This document shows positions 9,144-16,911 of a stretch of DNA of 64,000 bases, one piece after another. The position numbers and the translations under genes were made by a program. Origin of the DNA: an uncultured Bacteroidota bacterium. Its GTDB lineage: Bacteria > Bacteroidota > Bacteroidia > Chitinophagales > Chitinophagaceae. The notes beneath the pieces were generated by a model, which saw nothing but the letters and a program-made list of their open reading frames with translations, made no database searches and was not told where the DNA came from. The stretch covers positions 86,609-150,608 of the forward strand of contig CAIVEW010000050.1 in assembly GCA_903905065.1 (NCBI GenBank), written 5' to 3'. Each line of letters begins with the position of its first letter. Within the stretch, counting starts at the first letter, position 1.

Positions 9144-10484
9144 ATGAAACCAATCTGTTGGGCGATCTCTCTTATTCTTATTTTGCCTTTTAGTGCCGGC
9201 GCGCAGGCTGATACCAGCTCCTCCCAGGGAAAAAAGAAAATAACATTGGCGAACAGCGACGATAACCTGCTGGAAGTGGCTCCTGAAAAGTATGTGACTT
9301 CTGCCAATGACGCGCTTAATGACAAACACATTGAAGAAGCAAAGCAGGATATAGACCGGGCAATGATGAGGCCTGAGGTAAATGAAAAGCCGAAAACCCT
9401 TTACGTAAAAGCGCAGATATACCTGTCTTTGCAGACGCTGGAAAAATATAAATCGATTAATCCTTATAGGGAAGCAGCGCAAACACTGCTGAAACTGGTG
9501 CAGGTAAAGCCGAGGTACGAAAAGGAGACTGTAGATATATCATTGTTGAATTGCGCATTCTTTTATTTCAACGACGGCGTACGGGCATTCAACAGTAAAC
9601 AATATCCGGAGGCAATTGATTACCTGAATAATGTGCTGAAGATATGCGGGCTGGATGATGGAAAACGTTTTAAAGAATCGCCATCAGCAAAACAACTGGA
9701 TACCGTGACTGCCAATGCGGTGTTGACAATAGCGAACAGCTACTATCTCTCCGGTAAGTATGCCGAGGCAATACCGATGCTGGTAAAATCGAAAGATAAC
9801 CCGATTACCAAGAGCGCCATCGTTTATCAGTTTTTATGCTACTCCTACAATAAGCAGAACGACGGCAAGAATGAATTTGCTGCGCTCCAGGAAGGGGTTG
9901 CCGCTTATCCCCGCGATGTAGCTTTGCGAAATGACGAGTTGAATTATTATATTAAATCCGGACGGCAGGACGAAATACTCAAGAAGCTGGAGGAGACGGC
10001 TGTGTTGGATAGTAATGACGCGGATATTCAGTTTAATCTTGCGACCGCCTATCTTAGTGTCGCCCGTCCCAAAGCAGGTCAGAGGCCGGCAAATGAAGCA
10101 GAATTTGTGGCCAAATCGGAAAACGCTTTCCTTCACGCACTTCGGCGGTCGCCGGACAATGCAGGGTATAATTACAACCTCGCCGCGCTGTACTTCAATC
10201 TAGGGTTCGATGTGAACGACCAGATGAACGCGATAGGTGGCACATCGAAGGAAGAGCAAAAAAAATATGACGCACTGAAAGCAAAACGCGATGATCTGCT
10301 CTTTAAGTCGATGCCCTATTTTGAGAAAGCCTGCGGCATTTTTTCGGCCAATGAAAAAGGCTTGAGTGGCGAAGATATGGTCAGCTACAAAGATGCACTG
10401 ACTGCACTCAACAAGATATATTCCCTCCAGAACAAAATGGATAAAGCCCAGGAAATAAAGAAGCGGCTGGACAGTCTTCAATAG
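9144..10484 (+). CDS. Exported TPR protein, paralogue 3 of 3
   Basis: The third tandem copy (446 residues) has a signal peptide ending near SAGAQ, then an insertion of about 25 polar residues (SSSQGKKKITLANSDDN) that the other two lack, then the common repeat region (EEAKQDIDRAM, YVKAQIYLSLQ, AKRDDLLFKSMPYFEKAC). The gap to copy 2 is 54 bases. Three diverged copies in a row point to old tandem duplication with retention, perhaps forming a hetero-oligomer. There is no catalytic motif. Confidence 0.82.
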   Translation: MKPICWAISLILILPFSAGAQADTSSSQGKKKITLANSDDNLLEVAPEKYVTSANDALNDKHIEEAKQDIDRAMMRPEVNEKPKTLYVKAQIYLSLQTLEKYKSINPYREAAQTLLKLVQVKPRYEKETVDISLLNCAFFYFNDGVRAFNSKQYPEAIDYLNNVLKICGLDDGKRFKESPSAKQLDTVTANAVLTIANSYYLSGKYAEAIPMLVKSKDNPITKSAIVYQFLCYSYNKQNDGKNEFAALQEGVAAYPRDVALRNDELNYYIKSGRQDEILKKLEETAVLDSNDADIQFNLATAYLSVARPKAGQRPANEAEFVAKSENAFLHALRRSPDNAGYNYNLAALYFNLGFDVNDQMNAIGGTSKEEQKKYDALKAKRDDLLFKSMPYFEKACGIFSANEKGLSGEDMVSYKDALTALNKIYSLQNKMDKAQEIKKRLDSLQ

Positions 10485-10534
10485 CCGTGCTTAATTATTA
10501 ACATGAATGTTTAGATAGAATAGTTTTATAAGCG

Positions 10535-10542
10535 TATATTTG
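10535..10542 (+). promoter_or_regulatory. Promoter -7 box of the desaturase gene
   Basis: TATATTTG is an exact TAnnTTTG match, ending 20 bases before the GTG start. A TTTA at 10510-10513 lies 21 bases upstream and could be a weak -33 element. Confidence 0.6.
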
Positions 10543-10562
10543 CATTCCTAAATCAATACAGG

Positions 10563-11657
10563 GTGAGTAAATTGAATATTGTGCGTTTCGCACCAAAGAA
10601 TGGAGAAGGGTTCTATGATACACTGAAGAAAAATATAGACGATTTTTTCAAACAAAATAATATCGCGCCTACCGGCAACAGGGCGCTCAGGTGGAAGACC
10701 GTTGCTATGTTGTGCCTCTTTTTTGTTCCTATTATTCTTATTATCACCGGTGTAGGCGCAATAAGCCCGTTTCTCTTTTTTGGGCTTTGGTTTTTAACTG
10801 GCCTTGGCATGGTTGGTATCGGTTGCTCGGTGCATCACGATTCTAATCACGGCTCTTATTCCGACAATAAAACGGTAAATAAAATAATAGGGGATATCGT
10901 AAACGTAGTGGGCGGTTATGACGTTACCTGGCGCATACAGCATAATATACTGCATCATACCTACACAAACATAGAAGGCCTGGATGAGGATATTGAGGTA
11001 GGCGGACTGATGCGTTTTTCCCCGCACAGCAAGAGATACAAGCTGCACCGTTTTCAGCATATATATGCATGGTTCCTGTATTGCTTGCTTACCCTGCAAT
11101 GGGTAACTTATAAAGACTACCGCCTGCTGTTTCAATATGAGAAAAAAGGCCTGCTTAAAAAAGAGAAAATTTCCCTAAGGAAGGCGCTGATCGAATTGAG
11201 CATTTATAAGGTGATCTACTTTACTTACATTTTGGTGCTGCCTATCATTTTCTCAGGTATGTCCTGGCAGGCTGTTGTTCTGGGTTTCCTGATATTGCAT
11301 TTCACTGCGGGACTTGGCTTATCGCTTATCTTCCAGTTGGCACATGTATTGGAATCTTCGGAGTTCCCGCTGCCAACAGAAGACCGGAAAATGGAAAATA
11401 GCTGGGCCATTCACCAGCTCCTCAATACCGCTGACTTTTCTCCACGCAGCCATTGGATGTTTTGGTTTGTTGGCGGGCTTAACTACCAGGTAGAGCACCA
11501 CCTGTTCCCACACATTTCACACGTGCATTATCCCAAGATCGCTAAGATCGTAAAGAGTACGGCTGAACAATATGGCCTGCCTTATAAAGTGATGCCTACG
11601 TTTGTAAACGCAATTGGTGAGCATGCCAAAATGCTGAGGAAGATGGGCCGGGAGTAG
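10563..11657 (+). CDS. Membrane fatty acid desaturase, front-end type without cytochrome b5
   Basis: An integral membrane di-iron desaturase that introduces a double bond in an acyl chain of lipids or acyl-CoA. The three histidine boxes are all present: H92-DSN-H96, H127-NIL-HH132, and QVEHHLFP with H312-H313. A glutamine in place of the first His of box three is typical of front-end (delta-5/delta-6, linoleoyl-CoA type) desaturases, but the fused cytochrome b5 domain of eukaryotic enzymes is missing, so a separate electron donor such as ferredoxin is expected. Hydrophobic pairs lie around residues 45-80 and 205-250. The start is GTG, supported by a -7 box 20 bases before it. Substrate and position of the double bond cannot be read from the sequence. 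Confidence 0.88.
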   Translation: MSKLNIVRFAPKNGEGFYDTLKKNIDDFFKQNNIAPTGNRALRWKTVAMLCLFFVPIILIITGVGAISPFLFFGLWFLTGLGMVGIGCSVHHDSNHGSYSDNKTVNKIIGDIVNVVGGYDVTWRIQHNILHHTYTNIEGLDEDIEVGGLMRFSPHSKRYKLHRFQHIYAWFLYCLLTLQWVTYKDYRLLFQYEKKGLLKKEKISLRKALIELSIYKVIYFTYILVLPIIFSGMSWQAVVLGFLILHFTAGLGLSLIFQLAHVLESSEFPLPTEDRKMENSWAIHQLLNTADFSPRSHWMFWFVGGLNYQVEHHLFPHISHVHYPKIAKIVKSTAEQYGLPYKVMPTFVNAIGEHAKMLRKMGRE

Positions 11658-11676
11658 CCTGTTACACCTTTTTAGC

Positions 11677-12540
11677 CTAACGGAACAATTCGCTCATAAT
11701 GTCCAAACCAGGATAATGGGTGATCCGGATCTTTCTCTGCCGAAGGTCTACGGTAATCAGTTTTGAATTCAATTCTTCCGCGAAAGGGAAGTACTCCATG
11801 TCGAAATGTTTGGATACATAAATGTATTTCCGGTTCCTTTTTTTCATCCGGAAGATTGCATTTTCATAACCGAACTTGTATAGAAAGGATACCTGCTGCA
11901 GCCGGTTGTTATTAATGACCAAGCCTTTCCCAAATGGCTCCCTGGCACCATAGCCATCGTCGTCCTTGTTGGGTGTCGAGTCAACAACTTTGGTGTGATA
12001 AGCCGGGTAGCCATATTCCTCGATAAGGTAATTGTTTGTTCCACGGTTGAGGGTTTCTCCAGCCGTATAATTATAATTTTTAGGATTATCGGTCAAAGAA
12101 TCGGTCGTTCTCGATTGATAGTTGGGATAGCCGTAATACACGATGACATAGTCATTGTCATTGCCAATCACGTCACTGGCAGCAGGTGTGCTATCGGCTT
12201 TGAACAATATACCTTCAAACTTTCTTTTTTTGATCAAATCAACGTTTGTGTCGATATAATAGTAAACCGGGCAGAAGAACAGATGATCGCTGAAGTCAGC
12301 AATCATTTTTGCCCTGATGTAGGCAGCATCTGCCCCCACTAATTCCGCTTCGTTATAGCGCCTGGCTTTTGTGAGTGCTTCAATCCGGTTATGCTCGGAC
12401 CTTAATTGCACTAAAATTGCTTTCGGAAATTTAAAACTCGTATCGACGTTTTTGTCGGCTGCTGTATTTTGTGCTTCGCCGTGGTGACTCGTAAGCAGTA
12501 ACAAAAAACCTAAAAGGACAGCTGGCAGTGTTTTAACCAT
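11677..12540 (-). CDS. Unknown exported protein
   Basis: I do not recognise this 287-residue protein. It has a signal peptide (first 24 residues, ending near HHGEAQ) and a tyrosine- and asparagine-rich mature part, with two copies of a YGYPxYxxxxxDS motif (about residues 140 and 190), suggesting an internal repeat. The longer frame to 12561 would begin at a TTG that is itself part of a -7 promoter box, so the ATG at 12540 is the better start. Gene order is convergent with the desaturase gene (19 bases between stops). Confidence 0.7.
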   Translation of the reverse strand: MVKTLPAVLLGFLLLLTSHHGEAQNTAADKNVDTSFKFPKAILVQLRSEHNRIEALTKARRYNEAELVGADAAYIRAKMIADFSDHLFFCPVYYYIDTNVDLIKKRKFEGILFKADSTPAASDVIGNDNDYVIVYYGYPNYQSRTTDSLTDNPKNYNYTAGETLNRGTNNYLIEEYGYPAYHTKVVDSTPNKDDDGYGAREPFGKGLVINNNRLQQVSFLYKFGYENAIFRMKKRNRKYIYVSKHFDMEYFPFAEELNSKLITVDLRQRKIRITHYPGLDIMSELFR

Positions 12541-12558
12541 AAGAAAAATGAGTTGTTT

Positions 12559-12576
12559 CAAAGTTATTCAAAATTA
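12559..12576 (-). promoter_or_regulatory. Two -7 boxes upstream of the unknown exported protein
   Basis: On the minus strand TAACTTTG (12566-12559) and TAATTTTG (12576-12569) both match TAnnTTTG. The first ends 18 bases before the ATG at 12540 and includes the competing TTG codon, which rules that codon out as start if this promoter is used. Confidence 0.55.
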
Positions 12577-12678
12577 GTTCTGCTGGAAATCTCCGGTAAA
12601 AAACAATACTTTACTGAGTTGGGATCAATATTAAGAATGATTTGGCTGGGTTTGGCATACTAATTGATTTTACCGGGT

Positions 12679-12831
12679 ATGCTCAAGTATAAGGTGGCAC
12701 TGGTGAATTTAGCTGCGCTGTATTTTCGTCTTGCTATCTTTTTTGTAGTCGGCTTTGTCTATTGCTCCGTCATGTTTGGCCGCTACATTCGCGCCAGCTA
12801 CGCGGAGCGGTTCCAGGAGCGATCACTGTAA
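12679..12831 (+). CDS. Possible 50-residue single-pass membrane protein
   Basis: A short open frame with ATG start and TAA stop fills the gap between two minus-strand genes. The product has a basic N-terminus (MLKYK), one hydrophobic span of about 25 residues (ALYFRLAIFFVVGFVYCSVM) and a charged tail (RYIRASYAERFQERSL), which is a classic small-membrane-protein layout. Its stop is 19 bases from the convergent rluD stop. No exact -7 box was found in front, so it may not be expressed. No family is recognised. Confidence 0.35.
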   Translation: MLKYKVALVNLAALYFRLAIFFVVGFVYCSVMFGRYIRASYAERFQERSL

Positions 12832-12850
12832 TGTGCATTTGAAAAAGGCC

Positions 12851-13951
12851 CTACTGGTTATCCAGTTTCTGCCTTAGTTGCCGCGTCATGCCGCCGGTAT
12901 ACGCCCGCCACTTTTCTATTACTTCCGCCATATCAGCAGGTATTTCCGAGTCGAATTGTATCCATTCACCGGTGGTGGGGTGGGTGAAGCCCAGTTCCTT
13001 GGCATGTAGCGCCTGGCGGGTGAGTATGCTGAAGCAGTTGTCAATAAACTGCTTGTACTTATTGAACACGGTGCCTTTCACAATTCTGTCGCCTCCGTAG
13101 GTTGCATCGTTGAATAGCGGATGGCCTATGTATTTCATATGCACCCGTATCTGGTGGGTGCGGCCCGTTTCCAGGCGCAACTCTACCAGTGTTACATAAT
13201 TGAACCGCTCCAGCACTTTGTAGTGGGTTATGGCATCCTTGCCATAATCGCCATCGGGGAAGGCGTCCATTATCTTGCGGAAACGGAGGTTGCGGCCGAT
13301 GTTCACATGCACTGTGCCTTCGTCTTCTGCGAGGTCGCCCCAAACCAATGCTATGTAGCGGCGATGAACGGTATGCTTTTTAAACTGTGCAGCCAGCCTC
13401 GTCATTGCCTCATCGGTCTTGCCAATTACCACCAGCCCGGAAGTATCCTTGTCGATGCGGTGCACAAGGCCCACACGAGTAAGCTCATCCAGTGGCACCT
13501 GGGTAGTGTGGAAGTAGTAGGAGAGGCCGTTTACCAAGGTGCCGGTATAGTTGCCGCAGCCGGGATGTACCACCATGCCCGCCGGCTTGTTTATGATCAT
13601 CAGGGCGTTGTCTTCGTAGGCAATATTCAGCGGCAAGTCTTCCGGTATGACTTCCTGGCTTTCCGGCTTGCGTGTTTCAAAAACTACGATCGTATCGTTT
13701 GGTCTTACCCGGTAATTCGATTTTACAGGTTGGTCGTTTACCAATACAAAACCACTCTCTATAGCCTGCTGCACCTTATTGCGCGTAGCGCCTTCCAGCC
13801 GGTTCATCACGAATTTATCTATGCGCAGCGGCTCCTGCCGGCTCGGCGTGACAAAGCGAAGTCGCTCCACCGGGGCGGCATCCGCTTCATTTAATTCTTC
13901 TTCCGGGTCTTCGTCATCCCATACATCTTCTATGTCTTGCTCATTGGCCAT
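12851..13951 (-). CDS. rluD: Large-subunit rRNA pseudouridine synthase, RluD type
   Basis: The enzyme converts specific uridines to pseudouridine in 23S rRNA. An acidic N-terminal leader of about 25 residues precedes an S4 RNA-binding domain (about 40-100), then the RluA/RluD catalytic domain with HRIDKDTSG holding the catalytic D167, and the motifs MIINKPAGMVVHPG and ETGRTHQIRVHM. The 366-residue length fits RluD of Bacteroidota; RluC or another RluA-family specificity cannot be excluded. A -7 box sits just 4 bases before the ATG, so the mRNA may be leaderless. Confidence 0.9.
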   Translation of the reverse strand: MANEQDIEDVWDDEDPEEELNEADAAPVERLRFVTPSRQEPLRIDKFVMNRLEGATRNKVQQAIESGFVLVNDQPVKSNYRVRPNDTIVVFETRKPESQEVIPEDLPLNIAYEDNALMIINKPAGMVVHPGCGNYTGTLVNGLSYYFHTTQVPLDELTRVGLVHRIDKDTSGLVVIGKTDEAMTRLAAQFKKHTVHRRYIALVWGDLAEDEGTVHVNIGRNLRFRKIMDAFPDGDYGKDAITHYKVLERFNYVTLVELRLETGRTHQIRVHMKYIGHPLFNDATYGGDRIVKGTVFNKYKQFIDNCFSILTRQALHAKELGFTHPTTGEWIQFDSEIPADMAEVIEKWRAYTGGMTRQLRQKLDNQ

Positions 13952-13955
13952 GGCG

Positions 13956-13963
13956 CAAAGATA
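13956..13963 (-). promoter_or_regulatory. Promoter -7 box of rluD
   Basis: TATCTTTG on the minus strand, an exact match to TAnnTTTG, ends 4 bases before the rluD ATG. Transcription would then start at or within a few bases of the ATG. Confidence 0.55.
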
Positions 13964-14029
13964 ACCCGTATGGGTTGGAATTCGGATTTTTTGGAATTGG
14001 GAATCAGGATTGGTTTGTATATCCTTTTG

Positions 14030-14848
14030 TCACTTACTAATAATCCTCAGCTCTACTCTCCGGCTCAGTGCTTCATTCTCTCTGCCAGTTTCCTCGTCCC
14101 TTATGGGATTAATGTTTCCGAGGCCTATGGCGGCTTTTAGCCTTTCTTTGGCTATTCCGTTCTTAATGAGATAGTCGGCTACTTCCTGTGCCCGTTTTTG
14201 GGAAAGTGTACCTTCGTCATAAGGCTCATCTCTGCCGTCATTAATACCCAGGCAGCACACATGGCCTTCCAACTGAAAGATAATGGTACTGTTTTTCTGC
14301 AGGAAGTGGAGCAGCATTTCCAGCCGGGGTATAGACTCTGGTGTCATTCTCAGCGAGCCCTGGTAGAAGTCCACATTTTTTATCGGCAACGATTCATCCA
14401 CTTGCAGTTTTTCCAGATCGTACTGAAACCGCTGGTCGTCGGATGTGTCTTTCCGGGCGTCAAAAATAATATCCACTTTTCGGTCTTCTGAAAATCCTTT
14501 CCTGCCGTTTGTAATGGTGTGGGTTATTTTGCCTTTGCCCGTACACCGTTTTATATCATTGTTATCATAGCCCGAAATAACAAGGTAATCCTCCACGTTT
14601 TTTGCTCTCATTTCAGAGACCACTTTGTCGTAGCCATCCGTTCCCAGGTAGTCGGCATAACCCATTATGGTGATCTTTGTTTCGTGCATCAGTCTGTTGT
14701 CCTTTACTATGCTGTCTATCATCTGTATGCCGCGCTCGTTGATCTGCGTTTTGTCCAGGTCAAAATAGATATGCATTGTATCATGGGTCTGGCCGTATAC
14801 CTTTACCAGGGCAAGGAAAAGCAGCAAGATAGATGTGAGACGTTTCAT
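14030..14848 (-). CDS. Exported protein with two OmpA-type peptidoglycan-binding domains
   Basis: After a signal peptide (MKRLTSILLLFLALVKVYGQ) the 272-residue protein holds two OmpA-like domains. The first (about 25-130) starts with MHIYFDLDKTQINERG and includes ITIMGYADYLGTDGYD; the second (about 150-270) shows IFQLEGHVCCLG, LSQKRAQEVADYL and the terminal LSRRVELRI motif. Such domains bind the diaminopimelate of peptidoglycan non-covalently; no beta-barrel or lipobox is seen, so it should be a soluble periplasmic protein. A tandem OmpA pair without other domains is unusual. A hairpin and a divergent gene lie upstream. Confidence 0.8.
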   Translation of the reverse strand: MKRLTSILLLFLALVKVYGQTHDTMHIYFDLDKTQINERGIQMIDSIVKDNRLMHETKITIMGYADYLGTDGYDKVVSEMRAKNVEDYLVISGYDNNDIKRCTGKGKITHTITNGRKGFSEDRKVDIIFDARKDTSDDQRFQYDLEKLQVDESLPIKNVDFYQGSLRMTPESIPRLEMLLHFLQKNSTIIFQLEGHVCCLGINDGRDEPYDEGTLSQKRAQEVADYLIKNGIAKERLKAAIGLGNINPIRDEETGRENEALSRRVELRIISK

Positions 14849-14853
14849 TAATT

Positions 14854-14861
14854 TAAAGATA
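14854..14861 (-). promoter_or_regulatory. Probable -7 box of the OmpA-domain gene
   Basis: TATCTTTA on the minus strand matches seven of eight positions of TAnnTTTG and lies 5 bases before the ATG. Confidence 0.35.
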
Positions 14862-14884
14862 CAATTTCTTCATCTCTTCCTGCT

Positions 14885-14903
14885 ATCATAGCTCTGCTAT
14901 GAT
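14885..14903. repeat. Inverted repeat between divergent genes
   Basis: ATCATAGC and GCTATGAT form an 8-bp stem around the loop TCT, midway between the OmpA-domain gene and the DUF1003-like gene. It could be an operator for both or a small hairpin; there is no T-tract. Confidence 0.4.
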
Positions 14904-14954
14904 GACGTTAAACTAGCTGTGACCACAATGTCCCATATTGACGTTGCCGTTTAC

Positions 14955-14962
14955 TAACTTCG
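14955..14962 (+). promoter_or_regulatory. Probable -7 box of the DUF1003-like gene
   Basis: TAACTTCG matches TAnnTTTG at seven of eight positions and ends 18 bases before the ATG. Confidence 0.35.
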
Positions 14963-14980
14963 CCCTCTAAAGGATTATCA

Positions 14981-15523
14981 ATGAGTATCAAGGAGCGGCA
15001 AAAGAAGGTGCTAGAGAAGGGCGCTGCCAATATTACTAAATGGGTAGGCTCTACAACTTCAGTGGTGCTGCATACTATTCTGTTTATCGTTTCATTTATT
15101 CTTCCTTATCTGGGTGTGGTAAGTTTTGAAAGGATGTTGTTATTCCTAACCACTATCGTATCGCTGGAAGCTATATATCTGTCCATATTTATACAGATGT
15201 CTATAAATATGAACAACCAAAACATTGAGATCATCCAGGAAGACATCGAAGAGCTTGGCGAAGACATCGAGGAAATAAGTGAAGACATTGAGGAGCTTGG
15301 TGAAGACATCGAAGAGATAGGCGAGGACATTGAAGAGATACAAAAAGACGTGGACGAGATACAAAAGGATGTGGACGAGATACAGGAAGACGTGGTAGAG
15401 ATACAGGAAGAAACAACCGAAGACGAAAGCAAGGAAAACAAAGAATCAGAGATACTATTGTCCATTCAGGCTACACTGCTGCATTTGCAGAAAGAGATAG
15501 AGCAATTGAAGCATAAAAAGTAG
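14981..15523 (+). CDS. DUF1003-like membrane protein with long acidic coiled coil
   Basis: The N-terminal 85 residues carry two membrane spans (about 27-46 and 52-72) with the pattern VGS...HTILF...TTIVSLEAIYLSIF, which resembles the DUF1003 family. The following 65 residues are made of nine heptads of the type DIEEIxE, predicting a highly acidic, regular coiled coil; the C-terminus is another helix rich in K and E. The heptads are encoded by near-identical 21-base units (separate entry), so length can change by recombination. Probably an inner-membrane protein that oligomerises through the coil; function unknown. It converges with the MauE-thioredoxin gene, 20 bases between stops. Confidence 0.75.
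   Translation: MSIKERQKKVLEKGAANITKWVGSTTSVVLHTILFIVSFILPYLGVVSFERMLLFLTTIVSLEAIYLSIFIQMSINMNNQNIEIIQEDIEELGEDIEEISEDIEELGEDIEEIGEDIEEIQKDVDEIQKDVDEIQEDVVEIQEETTEDESKENKESEILLSIQATLLHLQKEIEQLKHKK
15239..15406 (+). repeat. Eight tandem 21-base repeats encoding coiled-coil heptads
   Basis: Units of 21 bases starting with GAAGACAT(C/T)GA(A/G)GA begin at 15239, 15260, 15281, 15302, 15323, 15344, 15365 and 15386; a more diverged ninth unit precedes them at 15218. Each codes for one heptad, so gain or loss of units keeps the frame. Confidence 0.9.
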
Positions 15524-15543
15524 AGACCTTAACAACGCACTGT

Positions 15544-16605
15544 TTACTTCTTAAACCACTGCGCCATAAACTTCGGGTCCAATTGGTAGTAGGCGTAGGT
15601 GCTTTTGTATTCCACGTTTCCATTATTTATCCAAATTATAGACGGTACGCTGGGGCCGGCCATTGCCATGAACTCTGGCGTATGATGGAAGTATAGATGG
15701 GGGACATCTTCTGCATGGGTCTCGTCGAAGAATTTTTTCAGGAAGGTTTCTGAGCCATCAAGTACGATGTACATAGGGTAATCAGGATGCTCGTGATGAA
15801 TGATCTGCAGCAGATATGCGGCCTTTTTACAGTGTGGGCAAGTGAGACTCATAAAGGCCAGGATATGCTTGCCCTTTCTCAGGTCCACGGTAGGTGCGGG
15901 GTCAAAGCGATACAGCGGGTCCAGATTGATGGTTGTTGCTGTCTTTGGCGCTTCCGGGTCTGTACCGACGTACATGAACCGCAGCAGGAAGGGTGTGCTT
16001 ATTGCAATCGCCGCCACAAAAAGGCATATGTATTCCTGGTACTTGTAAGGTTTAACGTCATATATTTTCCACAAGACGATGGTTGCGGCGATCATAGCGA
16101 GGTTCTTCCACACAGCCTGCAGTGGCGTCATGCTCACCTGATTGCCGAAACAGCCGCAGTTGCCGGTATTGCCCTGCTTCATGATCACGATGAGCAGATA
16201 AATAATGAATACCCCAAGTATGGCAATAACCGCCTTGTAAGTGAAAGACCTGAGAAAAATGTGGCAAACCAAGAACAGGCCGAGCAACACTTCCAGCCCT
16301 ATCATCACCCGCGCCAGGATACCAGTGAGCAATATGCTGCTTATTCCCAGGTCGAAAAAAGTCCACTGAAAACTGTCGAACGTATTATCGTCCTGGTATA
16401 TGGTGATTGGGAAAGAGGTGTGATCAGAGGGTATACTCCATCGAACGAAAACGCCCAGCTTGCTATAGGCAGAATAAAAGAACACCCCTGCAAGGACCAA
16501 TAGTAGCAGAAGACCTATAGTGCGCTTTACGTAAAACGAAGCGCTTTTGCGTGGCTTTGGCGTTACTTCCGGTGCGGCAGGGTCTGTTTGTAAAACTGCA
16601 TCCAT
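15544..16605 (-). CDS. DoxX/MauE-type membrane protein fused to a thioredoxin-like domain
   Basis: The 353-residue product has an N-terminal membrane domain with about five spans containing the GNCGCFG motif (148-154) of MauE-type proteins, then a thioredoxin-like domain with the redox pair CPHC (256-259). MauE proteins are linked to disulfide formation in the periplasm, and this fusion would place oxidation and membrane electron flow in one chain; direction of flow is not known. It fits the BT_3928-like family of Bacteroidota. A longer frame would start with a TTG at 16623 that belongs to the -7 box, so ATG 16605 is chosen. Confidence 0.75.
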   Translation of the reverse strand: MDAVLQTDPAAPEVTPKPRKSASFYVKRTIGLLLLLVLAGVFFYSAYSKLGVFVRWSIPSDHTSFPITIYQDDNTFDSFQWTFFDLGISSILLTGILARVMIGLEVLLGLFLVCHIFLRSFTYKAVIAILGVFIIYLLIVIMKQGNTGNCGCFGNQVSMTPLQAVWKNLAMIAATIVLWKIYDVKPYKYQEYICLFVAAIAISTPFLLRFMYVGTDPEAPKTATTINLDPLYRFDPAPTVDLRKGKHILAFMSLTCPHCKKAAYLLQIIHHEHPDYPMYIVLDGSETFLKKFFDETHAEDVPHLYFHHTPEFMAMAGPSVPSIIWINNGNVEYKSTYAYYQLDPKFMAQWFKK

Positions 16606-16620
16606 ATTGAGAATATGGCT

Positions 16621-16628
16621 CAAAATTA
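16621..16628 (-). promoter_or_regulatory. Promoter -7 box of the MauE-thioredoxin gene
   Basis: TAATTTTG on the minus strand is an exact TAnnTTTG match, 15 bases before the ATG at 16605. It overlaps the competing TTG codon. Confidence 0.6.
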
Positions 16629-16662
16629 GCCCATTACCGCTTATTGGGATGGTAAAATTTTA

Positions 16663-16911
16663 TTAATAAAGGTAGCAGGTCTCTACTGTGGTAATGTTGT
16701 TGTTCACGTAAGTTCCTGATTGGGCGTTACAATTGCTCTGCGCGCCGGACTTGTTATTAATAATGCTGAATTCCGTTGAAGAGCTATCGGGGAGGCCGGG
16801 TGTGCCACTATACTTGATATTGCAATGACAGGTATATTTCTTGCCACATGAGGTCATTATTACGGTTCCTGCAACTGCGATGGCAAGTAGTATAGTGGTT
16901 ATGAATTTCAT
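16663..16911 (-). CDS. Small cysteine-rich lipoprotein of unknown function
   Basis: The 82-residue product starts with a lipoprotein signal (MKFITTILLAIAVAGTVIMT, then SC with the lipid-bearing Cys22). The mature part has two close cysteines (C28, C30) and two more near the C-terminus, which may pair. The open frame extends to 16959, but the extra 16 residues are polar and would spoil the signal peptide, so ATG 16911 is preferred. No family recognised. Confidence 0.65.
   Translation of the reverse strand: MKFITTILLAIAVAGTVIMTSCGKKYTCHCNIKYSGTPGLPDSSSTEFSIINNKSGAQSNCNAQSGTYVNNNITTVETCYLY

Noticed and set aside
12559..12561. TTG start for the unknown exported protein at 12561 (and similar TTG starts at 16623 and 39839)
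   Set aside because: Each TTG is part of a TAnnTTTG promoter box, so it would not be in the transcript; a downstream ATG begins a good signal peptide or conserved start.
13121..13894. 257-codon open frame on the plus strand opposite rluD
   Set aside because: It runs antisense through a clearly conserved RluD gene, has no family motif, and its composition follows from the opposite strand's codon use.
15239..15406. Tandem repeats resembling a CRISPR array
   Set aside because: Units are contiguous 21-base coding repeats with no spacers; they encode heptads.
15787..16503. 238-codon plus-strand frame opposite the MauE-thioredoxin gene
   Set aside because: The minus-strand gene has redox and membrane motifs and its own promoter; the plus frame has none.
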